Shown: positions 1 through 7,634 of the stretch, piece by piece | How positions within the stretch are numbered: the first letter of the stretch is position 1 | Layout: every line of letters begins with the position of its first letter | Source: Spirochaetaceae bacterium | GTDB taxonomy: Bacteria; Spirochaetota; Spirochaetia; Treponematales; Treponemataceae | Reading direction: 5' to 3' | NCBI GenBank assembly: GCA_017936345.1 | Contig: JAGBFT010000120.1 | Location: forward strand, 1-44,686 | DNA: 44,686 nucleotides | Translations under genes and position numbers: made by a program | Notes under the pieces: model-generated | The model's input: the letters and a program-made list of their open reading frames with translations, nothing else | What the model was told of the DNA's origin: nothing | Database searches by the model: none

Positions 1-1
1 G

Positions 2-340
2 TTGTCCCTCACCAGAAGCTTCCTGCTGGACGAGGCATACTACGGCAACCAGATTATGTGGGTCCCCCTGCTGCTGGCAAACTCGGCAGTGACGGCAGGC
101 TACAAGAACTGGCAGCTGGCGGTGGGCTACGACTTCACCTCAAAACGGTACACGTCAAACTACAACACCACCTACTACGCCCCCATCCACTTGGTGTCCT
201 GTCGCTTAGTCTGGCACTACAGCCAGAACCTGTCCTTTACAATGGAAGGAAACAACCTGCTGGACCAGCGCTACCTGTACCACGACGGCTACTGGGCGCC
301 CTCCCGCAGCTATACCGTGAAAATCAAGGCTACATTCTAA
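2..340 (+). CDS. TonB-dependent outer-membrane receptor, C-terminal fragment
   Basis: This is the last 112 residues of a protein that starts before the window. It reads as alternating amphipathic beta strands rich in Tyr, Trp and Asn. It has the late-barrel signature 'NNLLDQRYLYHDGYW' (the N-L-x-D-x-x-Y motif of TonB-dependent receptors) and ends in Phe, the usual terminal residue of outer-membrane barrels. It would be a 22-strand pore taking up siderophores, cobalamin or glycans, but the plug domain and substrate clues lie outside. A lipoprotein gene follows after 57 bases and may belong to the same transcript. The codon use is GC-rich compared with genes after 1.4 kb. Family call is good; substrate unknown. 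Confidence 0.7.
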   Translation: MSLTRSFLLDEAYYGNQIMWVPLLLANSAVTAGYKNWQLAVGYDFTSKRYTSNYNTTYYAPIHLVSCRLVWHYSQNLSFTMEGNNLLDQRYLYHDGYWAPSRSYTVKIKATF

Positions 341-397
341 TCTGCATCTTATCCTGAAATGAACGGTCAGGAAAAATTATATTGAAGGAGGCTCATT

Positions 398-949
398 ATG
401 AGCACAAGAGTGAACAAAGCGAAGGCTGTACGGAGGGGAGCCATCACCGCCCTCATCATCATCACCATCCTGATGTCAGGATGCGGCAATCCCGTAGGCG
501 GAGTGGAGAACAACCCACTGGCGGACTTTGTGGGGAAAACCTACAAGGGCCAGTACGGCGAGCTGTTTGCCGTTGCAGCCCCGGACACCATAAAGCTGGG
601 CTTTGGAACCGACTACAGCACCGAAGGGAAGATTGTGTCCAGCACGTCAACGGATGCAGACACCGTTTATCTCTTGAAGTGCAGCACCCACTCCAACTAT
701 TCTTCTGCACAATATCCGAATTTCAACGAGACAAATCCCCATTCAGGCTGCTATCTGCCAGTGTATGTTCGTTCCATCACCGGAGAGACGGTGGAATGGG
801 CGGCGTTTTCCTCCAAGACTGGAGCACAGGGAGAAGGTCAGTATGGTTCGGCCTGCTTTGCCGCCGGCTCCAAGGACAAGGCCACCGAATACCTTGACCT
901 GACACAGTGGAATCCCCAGCCCATGACCTCCACCGGCACCGCCCAGTAA
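398..949 (+). CDS. Small secreted lipoprotein of unknown function
   Basis: The 183-residue protein has a basic N-terminus, a hydrophobic stretch and a lipobox 'LMSGC' near residue 30, so it should be lipidated and membrane anchored. The mature part is Tyr, Thr and Ser rich, with no motif that I recognise. A strong ribosome-binding site (GAAGGAGG) lies about 6 bases before the ATG. It sits just downstream of the TonB-receptor end and may be a surface partner of that receptor (inference). Base composition is GC-rich: the 60 bases 541-600 contain 37 G or C. Confidence 0.75.
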   Translation: MSTRVNKAKAVRRGAITALIIITILMSGCGNPVGGVENNPLADFVGKTYKGQYGELFAVAAPDTIKLGFGTDYSTEGKIVSSTSTDADTVYLLKCSTHSNYSSAQYPNFNETNPHSGCYLPVYVRSITGETVEWAAFSSKTGAQGEGQYGSACFAAGSKDKATEYLDLTQWNPQPMTSTGTAQ

Positions 950-953
950 GTCT

Positions 954-1008
954 CCCCAGCAGCCCAAAGTTCACCGCGACACACTCCCGGTCAGCGGGCC
1001 TGCTGGGG
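954..1008. repeat. Nine-base inverted repeat between genes
   Basis: CCCCAGCAG at 954-962 is mirrored by CTGCTGGGG at 1000-1008, with 37 bases between. It lies directly after the lipoprotein stop codon and could form a long-looped hairpin in its mRNA. No T-run follows, so it is not a standard terminator. Confidence 0.4.
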
Positions 1009-1031
1009 CGGCAGCCTGCGGAACACGGTTC

Positions 1032-1060
1032 TTGCAGATGGCTCTTGGCCGTGGTATAGT
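1032..1060 (+). promoter_or_regulatory. Predicted promoter of the ArsC-like gene
   Basis: A TTGCAG box (1032-1037) and TATAGT box (1055-1060) are separated by 17 bases, upstream of an AGGAGG ribosome-binding site and the ATG at 1082. This is a good sigma-70-type match, seen in sequence only. Confidence 0.5.
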
Positions 1061-1081
1061 TGACTGATTCAGGAGGAGCTG

Positions 1082-1303
1082 ATGGCAATACAGATTTTTG
1101 GCAGCAGCAAAAGCTTTGACACCAAGAAGGCCCTGCGGTGGTTTGTGGAGCGGAGGATTCCCGTGCAGGGGGTGAATCTGAAGGACAAGGGCATCAGCGC
1201 CGGAGAACTGGAGAGCGTCATCTCCTGCCTGGCCAAGACCTGCGACTCACCCCGCCAGGCGGGGACGAGCTTGGCTTCAAGTCCTGTCTTTAAAAATAGT
1301 TGA
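1082..1303 (+). pseudogene. Truncated ArsC/Spx-like protein
   Basis: Residues 1-52 look like the start of an ArsC/Spx family thioredoxin-fold protein: beta strand 'IQIFG', then 'SFDTKKALRWFVERRIP' and 'LKDKGISAGELESVI'. Family members run to about 115-120 residues. Here the family-like sequence stops near residue 52 and is followed by about 20 unrelated residues and a TGA. The position that carries the catalytic Cys in reductases is Ser (G-S-S-K-S-F-D). A promoter and AGGAGG ribosome-binding site are intact, so the break is at the 3' side. It falls at a composition change and an inverted copy of tRNA sequence. It may be a real truncation or an assembly join. Confidence 0.55.
1250..1264. repeat. 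Short GC-rich perfect hairpin at the gene break
   Basis: CCCCGCC-A-GGCGGGG at 1250-1264 is a perfect 7-base palindrome with one central base. It lies where the ArsC-like reading frame stops resembling its family, so it marks the probable junction. Confidence 0.4.
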
Positions 1304-1350
1304 GGTCTCTCTTATGAGAGACCTCTTCATTAGCAGGGACAGGACTTGAA
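1276..1350. repeat. Nested inverted repeat including part of the tRNA
   Basis: A 13-base arm TTCAAGTCCTGTC at 1276-1288 is repeated inverted at 1338-1350, inside the T-arm of the initiator tRNA gene. The 10-base hairpin 1302-1325 sits between the arms with nearly the same centre (about 1313). The sequence between the arms and the hairpin (12-13 bases each side) does not match. It could be a recombination scar at the tRNA, or a palindromic artefact of amplification or assembly. Confidence 0.6.
1302..1325 (-). terminator. Hairpin terminator after the tRNA gene
   Basis: GAGGTCTCTC (1302-1311), a 4-base loop, and GAGAGACCTC (1316-1325) form a perfect 10-base stem. On the minus strand it lies 5 bases past the tRNA 3' end and is followed shortly by a T-run (ATTTTT). 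It fits termination of the tRNA transcript. Being symmetric, it may also stop plus-strand transcription. Confidence 0.6.
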
Positions 1351-1403
1351 CCTGCGACCTCCGGGTTATGAGCCCGACGAGCTGCCAACTGCTCTACCCT
1401 GCG
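1331..1403 (-). tRNA. Initiator tRNA-fMet (anticodon CAU)
   Basis: The minus strand folds as a full cloverleaf: acceptor arm CGCAGGG/CCCUGCU, D stem GAGC/GCUC, anticodon loop CUCAUAA with anticodon CAU, T stem GCAGG/CCUGU. Two initiator hallmarks are visible: an unpaired first acceptor position (C1 against U72) and three successive G-C pairs (GGG/CCC) next to the anticodon loop. The 3' CCA is not encoded and must be added after transcription. A near-consensus promoter lies just upstream and a hairpin terminator just downstream, so the gene is a single-gene unit. Confidence 0.93.
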
Positions 1404-1418
1404 TCGTAATGTTACAGT

Positions 1419-1447
1419 ATGATAGCACTATAAAAAAAAACTGTCAA
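1419..1447 (-). promoter_or_regulatory. Strong promoter of the initiator tRNA gene
   Basis: On the minus strand a perfect TTGACA (1447-1442) is followed after exactly 17 bases by TATCAT (1424-1419). Transcription would start about 7 bases later, close to the tRNA 5' end at 1403. The spacer includes a long T-run. This is the best sigma-70-type promoter in the window. Confidence 0.8.
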
Positions 1448-1528
1448 TAAGCACAATAGATTATTTTTGAAAAAAGTTGCAAAAAGTAGAAAACATTGCT
1501 ACAGAATGAGGTTTAGAAGAAATTAGAG

Positions 1529-2221
1529 CTAGCGGAGTTCTACAGAAACCACATCAAATTCCTGGAAAAGCTGTCGGGCAAAATTATGAAAATCTATAGA
1601 TTTAGGAATACGAACCTCGTAACTGACTTTCAAAACATTGTCCTTAAAGCTGGCTCCGGTTATATTTGTCACAACTATTCCAAATCTAGCAGCAGCTCGT
1701 TTCAGGGATTTCAGTTCTGGTTGGGAAGAACCACAATTGATGAAAAGCACCTTTAACTCTTCTGCAGGAAAAAACAACTCCTCCAAAAATTCTATCAAAA
1801 CCAGGGCAAGGAGGGCAAGAACCAAGGCAACAAGGGCTGGAAATATAAACCCTGCGCCAACAGCCAATCCCAAGGCTGCCGCTGTCCAAATAATGGCTGC
1901 GGAGGTAAGTCCCTTTACGTTGAAGCCCTCCCGGAGGATGGCCCCTCCCCCTAAAAAACCAATTCCAGATACAACCTGGGCTGCCAGTCTTGCTGGATCT
2001 CCAGTATTGGCAAACCCTCCTTGGGCAAGATAAATCGAAAGCAGCATGATTACACAGGAAGAGACGCAGATTAAAACCAGGGTACGAATGCCCACAAAAC
2101 GCATCCTAAACTTTCTTTCCAGGCCCATTATGCTTCCTGCCAAAAAGCTTAGAAGTATTCTAACTAAACACACTTCCCAAGATAGGGATGTACCTGCAAT
2201 GCCAGCAAAGAACGCGCCCAT
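1529..2221 (-). CDS. MgtC/SapB-family inner-membrane protein
   Basis: The 230-residue protein has the conserved MgtC/SapB core: a 'GLERK' motif near residue 34, 'GIGFLGGGAI' near residue 90 and 'GLTSAAIIWTAAALGLAVG' near residue 105. About five hydrophobic helices cover residues 10-145. A C-terminal soluble domain (about 150-230) resembles the small ACT-like domain of longer MgtC members. In pathogens MgtC supports growth at low magnesium and inhibits the F1F0 ATPase; that role is known for relatives, not shown here. It is the last gene of a four-gene operon, beginning 8 bases after the preceding stop codon. Confidence 0.88.
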   Translation of the reverse strand: MGAFFAGIAGTSLSWEVCLVRILLSFLAGSIMGLERKFRMRFVGIRTLVLICVSSCVIMLLSIYLAQGGFANTGDPARLAAQVVSGIGFLGGGAILREGFNVKGLTSAAIIWTAAALGLAVGAGFIFPALVALVLALLALVLIEFLEELFFPAEELKVLFINCGSSQPELKSLKRAAARFGIVVTNITGASFKDNVLKVSYEVRIPKSIDFHNFARQLFQEFDVVSVELR

Positions 2222-2229
2222 ACCCTATC

Positions 2230-2952
2230 CTATTTTTTTTGAAAGGGATTGAACAATCCAACCTTACTTGTTTTTGCCCCCATCTTATACCACTGGGGTC
2301 CCTTCTTTGGGTCGTACTTGCCTACAACACTGTTCGGTGCATCCAAAATTTCAAAAAGCCAGTTAGCAAATTGATTGTCTGTAGTACCGTAATCAGCCTT
2401 AGTGAGAACAATCCTCAAGGACTCATCCTCAGCATAATTTGTAGCAAGTGTTTCTCCCAGACCCCTAAAAGCTCCTTCTGCCATACCGGCAAGGATACTG
2501 ACCGGTTTAGAAAATCCGCCGCTACTTGCTTCACCGGAACTATTCTTCTTTAACACAAAAACAAGTGTGCCTCCACCCTTCTTTCTAAACCTTGCTAAAA
2601 GTTCACTTACAAGATGGGTGTAACTACCAATCATTGTATCAATGGCCTTTGAGCAGACACCGGGACTTAATTCCTCAAAGTCCCCTGAATACCAGTTTGT
2701 ATCAAAGATAATAACAGCCTCTTGAAAAGCCCCGCAGCAATTCTCGGCCTGAAGAATCAGGGAGCGTGCAGACAAGGGAGAGTTTCTAGTCCATTGGGCA
2801 GGATAGATTCCTTCTGAAATCTGTCCTTCATCGGAGGCTTTTGACATTTCAGTCACTGAAATCACAGCCTTCCTATCATGTTTTGCTGCGGCAAGGGCAA
2901 AATCTTTCCCGTCAGGATACTCTTTTCCAGCAAATAAAACACATCTATCCAT
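2230..2952 (-). CDS. Conserved unknown with SDR-like fold
   Basis: The product is 240 residues with no signal peptide, so probably cytoplasmic. The alternation of strands and helices, the opening 'CVLFAGKEYPDGKDFALAAA' and the late stretch 'GMAEGAFRGLGETLATNYA' then 'LRIVLTKAD' recall the last helix and strand of short-chain dehydrogenases. The glycine-rich cofactor loop and the Tyr-x-x-x-Lys active site of that family are not seen in their usual form, so an enzyme function cannot be claimed. It sits between the TraB-like and MgtC-like genes with gaps of 18 and 8 bases, so all are likely cotranscribed. Confidence 0.6.
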   Translation of the reverse strand: MDRCVLFAGKEYPDGKDFALAAAKHDRKAVISVTEMSKASDEGQISEGIYPAQWTRNSPLSARSLILQAENCCGAFQEAVIIFDTNWYSGDFEELSPGVCSKAIDTMIGSYTHLVSELLARFRKKGGGTLVFVLKKNSSGEASSGGFSKPVSILAGMAEGAFRGLGETLATNYAEDESLRIVLTKADYGTTDNQFANWLFEILDAPNSVVGKYDPKKGPQWYKMGAKTSKVGLFNPFQKK

Positions 2953-2970
2953 AATCCACCCTTCTTTGAG

Positions 2971-4164
2971 CTATCCAGCGATTGTCGCCACCAAGGAAGG
3001 CACTGCAATAAAGTTACCAACCACCCCTCCTATGGAAGAGAGGAAGAATACCAACAGCACCCTCAGGATTCTATTTTTATAAATCCCCTTTATAGAGGTT
3101 GCATCATCGGAAAGACGCTCCATATCCTCTACCTTGGGCTTGTTTACCCATGCCTGAACAAGACCTGTAAACAAACCCACTCCCACCACGGGATTTAAGG
3201 TGGCCAAGGGAGCTCCAACAAATCCCGCCAACACGCTCAGAATATGGCCTCCCGCCAAAAGCGCTCCCAAGGCAGCAAGGGAGCCATTCCATAAAACCCA
3301 CTGCACCAGCATATCCAGAGAAGCCCTTGCCCCTCCAGTAAAGAAGCCTGCCACAATGAGTCCCACAATCAACACGGGGAACACAAGCCCCGCAACCTTG
3401 CCTCCAATGCCGGAGGGAGGCAGCTGGGAAATTTCGGTGGTATCGGAAGAAACAGTACCAGCCGCCAATGCCTCCAGATGACGAACAACACCGGGCAGGT
3501 GACCTGCTCCGAGAACCGCAACGATTTTTTTAGCGGCTTCCCCGTTTACCTTGGCGTCCCAAATACGGCTGGCCAGATAGCGGTCACGCTCGTCTATGAG
3601 AACCTCCTTTACGGCAGGCAGGTACTCGGCAATCTCATTCATCATGGAGTCCATCTCACTTTCATTTTTGAGCCTTTCTATTTCCTCGGCAGAAATTTCT
3701 GACTTTTCAAAGGCGCTGGAAAGGAGCACTGCCAACAACTTGCACTTTCCCCACAGGGAATTCTTAGCCCAAGCTCGCTTTAGTGTCATCTGAATGGGGC
3801 GGTCCACCATTACTGCAGGAACATTCATTTCTTCCGCTACGGTAATGGCGGCCTTCATGTCTTCACCTGGCTTTACGCCAACGTCAGCCCCCATTCTCTT
3901 TTGAAATGAAGCAAGAACCAAATTAGCCATGAGTACAAAGCCCTGGCCGCCCTTGAGCACCTTTACTATATCCAGATTTTTCCACGCCTCAGGGTTCTTC
4001 ATGGAAGCATAGCGTTGTTCGTCAAGCTCTATGGCAACACAATCCGGGGCTTCATCCCGAATTGACGTGGTGACTTGTACAATGCTTTCATGGGAAATGT
4101 GGGCAGTTCCCAAAAGAATAAATTCCCGTCCCTGCAAGGTCAGGCGTTTTTCTGTCTGGCTCAT
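2971..4164 (-). CDS. TraB/PrgY-family membrane protein
   Basis: The 397-residue protein starts with the TraB domain: 'LLGTAHIS' at about residues 17-24, 'AIELDEQRY' at 44-52, and a second conserved block 'AVLGAGHLPGVVRHL' near residue 220. The last 140 residues contain about four hydrophobic segments that anchor it in the membrane. The GTAHIS and GxGH motifs are the proposed metal-binding, protease-like elements of the TraB/TIKI clan. In Enterococcus, PrgY/TraB reduces pheromone activity; the role in spirochaetes is unknown. An AGGAG ribosome-binding site precedes the ATG. It follows the TPR lipoprotein gene by 18 bases. Confidence 0.87.
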   Translation of the reverse strand: MSQTEKRLTLQGREFILLGTAHISHESIVQVTTSIRDEAPDCVAIELDEQRYASMKNPEAWKNLDIVKVLKGGQGFVLMANLVLASFQKRMGADVGVKPGEDMKAAITVAEEMNVPAVMVDRPIQMTLKRAWAKNSLWGKCKLLAVLLSSAFEKSEISAEEIERLKNESEMDSMMNEIAEYLPAVKEVLIDERDRYLASRIWDAKVNGEAAKKIVAVLGAGHLPGVVRHLEALAAGTVSSDTTEISQLPPSGIGGKVAGLVFPVLIVGLIVAGFFTGGARASLDMLVQWVLWNGSLAALGALLAGGHILSVLAGFVGAPLATLNPVVGVGLFTGLVQAWVNKPKVEDMERLSDDATSIKGIYKNRILRVLLVFFLSSIGGVVGNFIAVPSLVATIAG

Positions 4165-4182
4165 GAATGCTCCTGCTTTCTT

Positions 4183-5643
4183 TTAGTTCATGCTTTCGTC
4201 TACAGCCCATTCTGCAAGTCTGTACTCAAAGAACATGGGACTGTTAAGAGCAAGGACATCAGTATAATACTTTTTTGCCTGAACGTCATTACCATTGATT
4301 TCGTTAAACAAACCGTAGTAATACATCATTTTTCCCTTCATGTTCCTATCGCTCTCATTTGCAATCTTTTGTGCAACTCTTTGGTCTGCCAGACCATCGT
4401 AATAAAGGCGCAACATCATGTATTCAACACTATCTGTTGCACGATTTCGCATTACCTTTGACAGAAAATTCTTGGCTTCCTTTGTTTTACCTTCCTTAAG
4501 ATATGTAGCGGCAATCATCAATGGATAGGAAACATTGTCAGAATAGGCCGCATAGGCCATTTCAAAGGACTCTCTCGCTTCTGAATAATTCTTTTCATGC
4601 CAAGCCAACATTCCTATGGACTCATATGCAAAATAATATTGGGGATTGTACTCAATTACCTTTCGATACATTTCAAGGGCTTCATCAAAACGATTCCTCT
4701 CATCGTACAGTCCAGCTAAATAAGCATACCCCAAGAAGAAATCCGGACTCAAATCCCTTGCCTTTATCCAAGCCTCTTCTGCCTCCTCAAACTTGCCTTG
4801 ATAACGGAGGTACTGACCATAGTCCAGCCAATAATCATAAATATCATCATCTATGGCTATGGCTTTTTCAATGTTTTTTGTTGCCTCGTAATAATTTTCT
4901 TCTACAGCCTCTAGCTTACCCAAAAAGGAATAGGCTATGCTGTTGTCGGGGTCTAGCTCGATGATTTTCTCAAAGGCACTACGAGAGGCCCTGTCATCAC
5001 CAAGATAATAAGAAGCCTGCCCATACCCAGACAAGGCATCAATGTGTTCAGGGTCTTTTTCCAAGCCCTTTCTATAGTACTGCCCAGCCAACTTGTAGTT
5101 TCTCCGCAGCATTTGGTCATCAGCCAAGGCTACGTTTGCATCACTGTTGTGGGGATCAATTTCCAGCAACTCCTTCAACCTGGCATTCTTTGCAGAGGAA
5201 TCACCAGAAGCCTTGGCCAACATAACAGAAAGCATCATTACGTCAGTATTGTCTGGATGGCTGGCCAAAAGCTTGTCCGTTACCCGAGAGGCCTCCTCCA
5301 GCCGTCCTGCAGACACCAACAGGGAGGCGTAGATTAACTGCATATCAAGGTCATCCTCATACTCGGGGGGAAGCTCGTCAAACAAGGCCAAGGCATCCTC
5401 CAACGAACCCTCGCTCAACACCCTTTGCAAACGCTGAGCAAAATTTACCGTCGTAAAAACCTCTGGTTCAGCTGGTGCTTCAGCTCCTTCTTGTTCTTCT
5501 TCCACCTGTGACACAGGAGGAACTTCACTGGAAGGAACTTTTGTTACCGGTTCTGGGGTAGAACTACAAGAAAAGAATACAAATGAACAGAGCCCAAAAA
5601 AGGCTGCCCATCTTACAAGAGACCCACTGGATTGTTTTTTCAT
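4183..5643 (-). CDS. TPR-repeat lipoprotein
   Basis: The protein has 486 residues. A lipoprotein signal with lipobox 'FFSC' sits near residue 26, followed by a Pro/Glu-rich linker (about 30-65). The rest is tetratricopeptide repeats: units such as 'DALSGYGQASYYLGDDRASR' and 'FLGYAYLAGLYDERNRFDEA' recur every 34 residues through about residue 480, roughly eleven units. TPR superhelices bind other proteins, so it is probably a periplasm-facing scaffold or assembly factor. It is the first gene of the minus-strand operon that continues with TraB, the SDR-like unknown and MgtC. A GGAG element lies 6 bases before its ATG. Confidence 0.85.
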   Translation of the reverse strand: MKKQSSGSLVRWAAFFGLCSFVFFSCSSTPEPVTKVPSSEVPPVSQVEEEQEGAEAPAEPEVFTTVNFAQRLQRVLSEGSLEDALALFDELPPEYEDDLDMQLIYASLLVSAGRLEEASRVTDKLLASHPDNTDVMMLSVMLAKASGDSSAKNARLKELLEIDPHNSDANVALADDQMLRRNYKLAGQYYRKGLEKDPEHIDALSGYGQASYYLGDDRASRSAFEKIIELDPDNSIAYSFLGKLEAVEENYYEATKNIEKAIAIDDDIYDYWLDYGQYLRYQGKFEEAEEAWIKARDLSPDFFLGYAYLAGLYDERNRFDEALEMYRKVIEYNPQYYFAYESIGMLAWHEKNYSEARESFEMAYAAYSDNVSYPLMIAATYLKEGKTKEAKNFLSKVMRNRATDSVEYMMLRLYYDGLADQRVAQKIANESDRNMKGKMMYYYGLFNEINGNDVQAKKYYTDVLALNSPMFFEYRLAEWAVDESMN

Positions 5644-5670
5644 ACGTACTCCATTTTTTGCTCAGGATAG

Positions 5671-5699
5671 TTGATTTTGTCGCCGTCATTAGCTAAACT
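5671..5699 (+). promoter_or_regulatory. Predicted promoter placing the start at the ATG
   Basis: TTGATT (5671-5676) and TAAACT (5694-5699) are 17 bases apart. The expected transcription start is at about 5706, next to the ATG at 5707, which has no ribosome-binding site. The mRNA may be leaderless (inference). Confidence 0.45.
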
Positions 5700-5706
5700 G
5701 ATGTAA

Positions 5707-7548
5707 ATGATTAAGCATCCTATCCGAAAGTTTCTTGGACTTACAGTCCTTTATAGCGTTATTATTCTCGGCATTTTTCTTCTTCAATTTAGGAGTGAAA
5801 CGGCTCTATCCCAATCATTTGCAGGTTTACGCCTCCAGTTGGTAGAAACTCAATCGGACTCCCAACAAAGATTGCTAAAAAACACCTTTCAAGCCACCTA
5901 CAAAGGACTGAATATTTTTGCAGATGACCAGAGTCCCGTGACAATCACCAAGGCTGATGACACAGTGCAACCCGTGTCACTTTATAGCTGGAAAGAAATA
6001 GATGCTTCCAATTTTACCCTATACTTTGACCAAGCAATTGCACTGCATTTCTCAATCAAAACAGATGACACAGGTGACTTTCTGTCCATAGAAGCAGAAT
6101 TGCCCGAAGACACTAAAAATATCGCTATATCATATAAACCTACCAGTGGGTATCTTGTTACAGAACAAAACACAAGAAGGCTTATTATCAGTTCAAAGCA
6201 ACAGCAGTATGAGGTTTCTGCAGCAGAAATCACTTCAAGCCACCTTGTTCTAAGTGACATGGAACAGTTTGCAACATACAACACCTTTGACCCTCTGTAT
6301 GGATTTGAATTCTCCATGGTCAATGCACTGCCTCTATCTGCAGAAACCACATTCGTAGAAACTATCAGCAAATTCAAGACTGATTTTATTCAACTAGCCT
6401 CCCAATCCTTGTCCGAAACTTCTACAGAGCAGATGGTTGTTGCCTACGTTGCGGCAATGGCAGAAAATCGCCAGTATAGGGAAGCTATCAACAAGATTCC
6501 CTCCAGCCTGAAAACAGGAAGTCGCAGGACATTCTTGTCTGCCCCCTACTTTAACAGCCTCACGGCAATGAATCCTAGCCTTCAGCGTCACATGGAAAAC
6601 AGAAGGAGCATGATTGACTATGCCATCCAACAAAAGAGCCTTGACATCTTTACCATCCAGGATTTAGCACAAGTGCTTTGTACAATGGAAGGAAATGGCC
6701 TTGTAGAGGAGCTCCTGGCAATGCCAGCAGGTCTTGCTGATTTCAATCCCTCTGTTGCACAGGCAGCCGGCATTCTCGACACCTATACACAGCTTGTTGC
6801 TTTGAACAGAAATTTATCTGTCGGCTTGCAACCGATTTTAAATAATTGTCTTGAAATTATTGCGGCTGCGTGTATGTTGGAAAACAACATTATCCGCCTG
6901 GAAGAAAACGATGCAGCCCTTCCCATTCTTGATTCAATCTCTGTAGGTATGTCCCTTATTTCCTATGGTCAACTTACAGGAAACATAGACTATAGGGCTA
7001 CAGGAAACCTTATTGTTAATTCCTACATTACACCAGAAGTTTCCTCAAACCTTCACATAATGACAGAGTTGTATCCCATTGTAGTGCCCAACAACCCCTA
7101 TTATCCTCATATACAGATTATCGCTGATGCAAGTATGTCTGGAAACAACACCCCAGTATGGGCATGGACAGTTGCCAGAGACACTTCTTATGTCAGAGAC
7201 TCTGAGGGAAATGTTACCATTACACTGGATTTCCCTTCGGGAGAAACACATCATGCCATTATCAATGGAATTCGCCCCTTCCGTCGTATTGACATTTATG
7301 ATATTTCCTTTAGAACTGACCCAAAGTTTGAGTCTTACAACTCTTCTGGCTATGTGTTTGACGCAGAGACCCAAACCCTTCTTTTGAAATCCCTGCATAA
7401 GGTGCAGCGGGAAGCAATCAAGTTCTACTACGCTGCCACTCCTACTGAACCAGAAGCCCCGGAATCCCAAGCACCTGCAACTACCACCACTACAACCCAG
7501 ACAAGTCCACCAGCTGCAGAAGTTCCAACATCCACAGAGTCTTCCTGA
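5707..7548 (+). CDS. Membrane-anchored unknown protein with Thr-rich tail
   Basis: The 613-residue protein has one N-terminal membrane helix (about residues 11-28) and then a large domain that should face the periplasm. Residues 40-220 look beta-rich and 230-460 helical. The final 35 residues are a low-complexity Pro/Thr/Ser/Glu tail with a run of six threonines. I do not recognise a family. A strong hairpin terminator directly follows the stop codon, so it is probably transcribed alone. It is divergent from the TPR lipoprotein gene with only 63 bases between, so the two may share control. There is no clear ribosome-binding site. Confidence 0.7.
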   Translation: MIKHPIRKFLGLTVLYSVIILGIFLLQFRSETALSQSFAGLRLQLVETQSDSQQRLLKNTFQATYKGLNIFADDQSPVTITKADDTVQPVSLYSWKEIDASNFTLYFDQAIALHFSIKTDDTGDFLSIEAELPEDTKNIAISYKPTSGYLVTEQNTRRLIISSKQQQYEVSAAEITSSHLVLSDMEQFATYNTFDPLYGFEFSMVNALPLSAETTFVETISKFKTDFIQLASQSLSETSTEQMVVAYVAAMAENRQYREAINKIPSSLKTGSRRTFLSAPYFNSLTAMNPSLQRHMENRRSMIDYAIQQKSLDIFTIQDLAQVLCTMEGNGLVEELLAMPAGLADFNPSVAQAAGILDTYTQLVALNRNLSVGLQPILNNCLEIIAAACMLENNIIRLEENDAALPILDSISVGMSLISYGQLTGNIDYRATGNLIVNSYITPEVSSNLHIMTELYPIVVPNNPYYPHIQIIADASMSGNNTPVWAWTVARDTSYVRDSEGNVTITLDFPSGETHHAIINGIRPFRRIDIYDISFRTDPKFESYNSSGYVFDAETQTLLLKSLHKVQREAIKFYYAATPTEPEAPESQAPATTTTTTQTSPPAAEVPTSTESS

Positions 7549-7560
7549 CAATCCTTTACT

Positions 7561-7596
7561 TTGGTACAAAAAAAAATCTTTTTGTACCAATTTTTA
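7561..7596 (+). terminator. Strong intrinsic terminator
   Basis: TTGGTACAAAAA (7561-7572) and TTTTTGTACCAA (7579-7590) form a perfect 12-base stem with a 6-base loop, followed by TTTTT. It begins 12 bases after the preceding stop codon and separates that gene from the glycosidase operon. The A-run on the ascending arm means it could also act on minus-strand transcripts. Confidence 0.85.
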
Positions 7597-7604
7597 ACAT
7601 TTTA

Positions 7605-7613
7605 TGATATACT
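7605..7613 (+). promoter_or_regulatory. Extended -10 promoter for the glycosidase operon
   Basis: TGATATACT at 7605-7613 fits an extended -10 element (TGn plus TATACT). No good -35 box lies at 17 bases. The expected start near 7620 leaves a short leader holding the AGGAG ribosome-binding site for the GTG start at 7635. Confidence 0.4.
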
Positions 7614-7634
7614 GTAGGTTGTATAGGAGCGTCT

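Noticed and set aside
7568..7576. A-run as a programmed slippage site
   Set aside because: It is outside coding sequence and is explained by the terminator stem.
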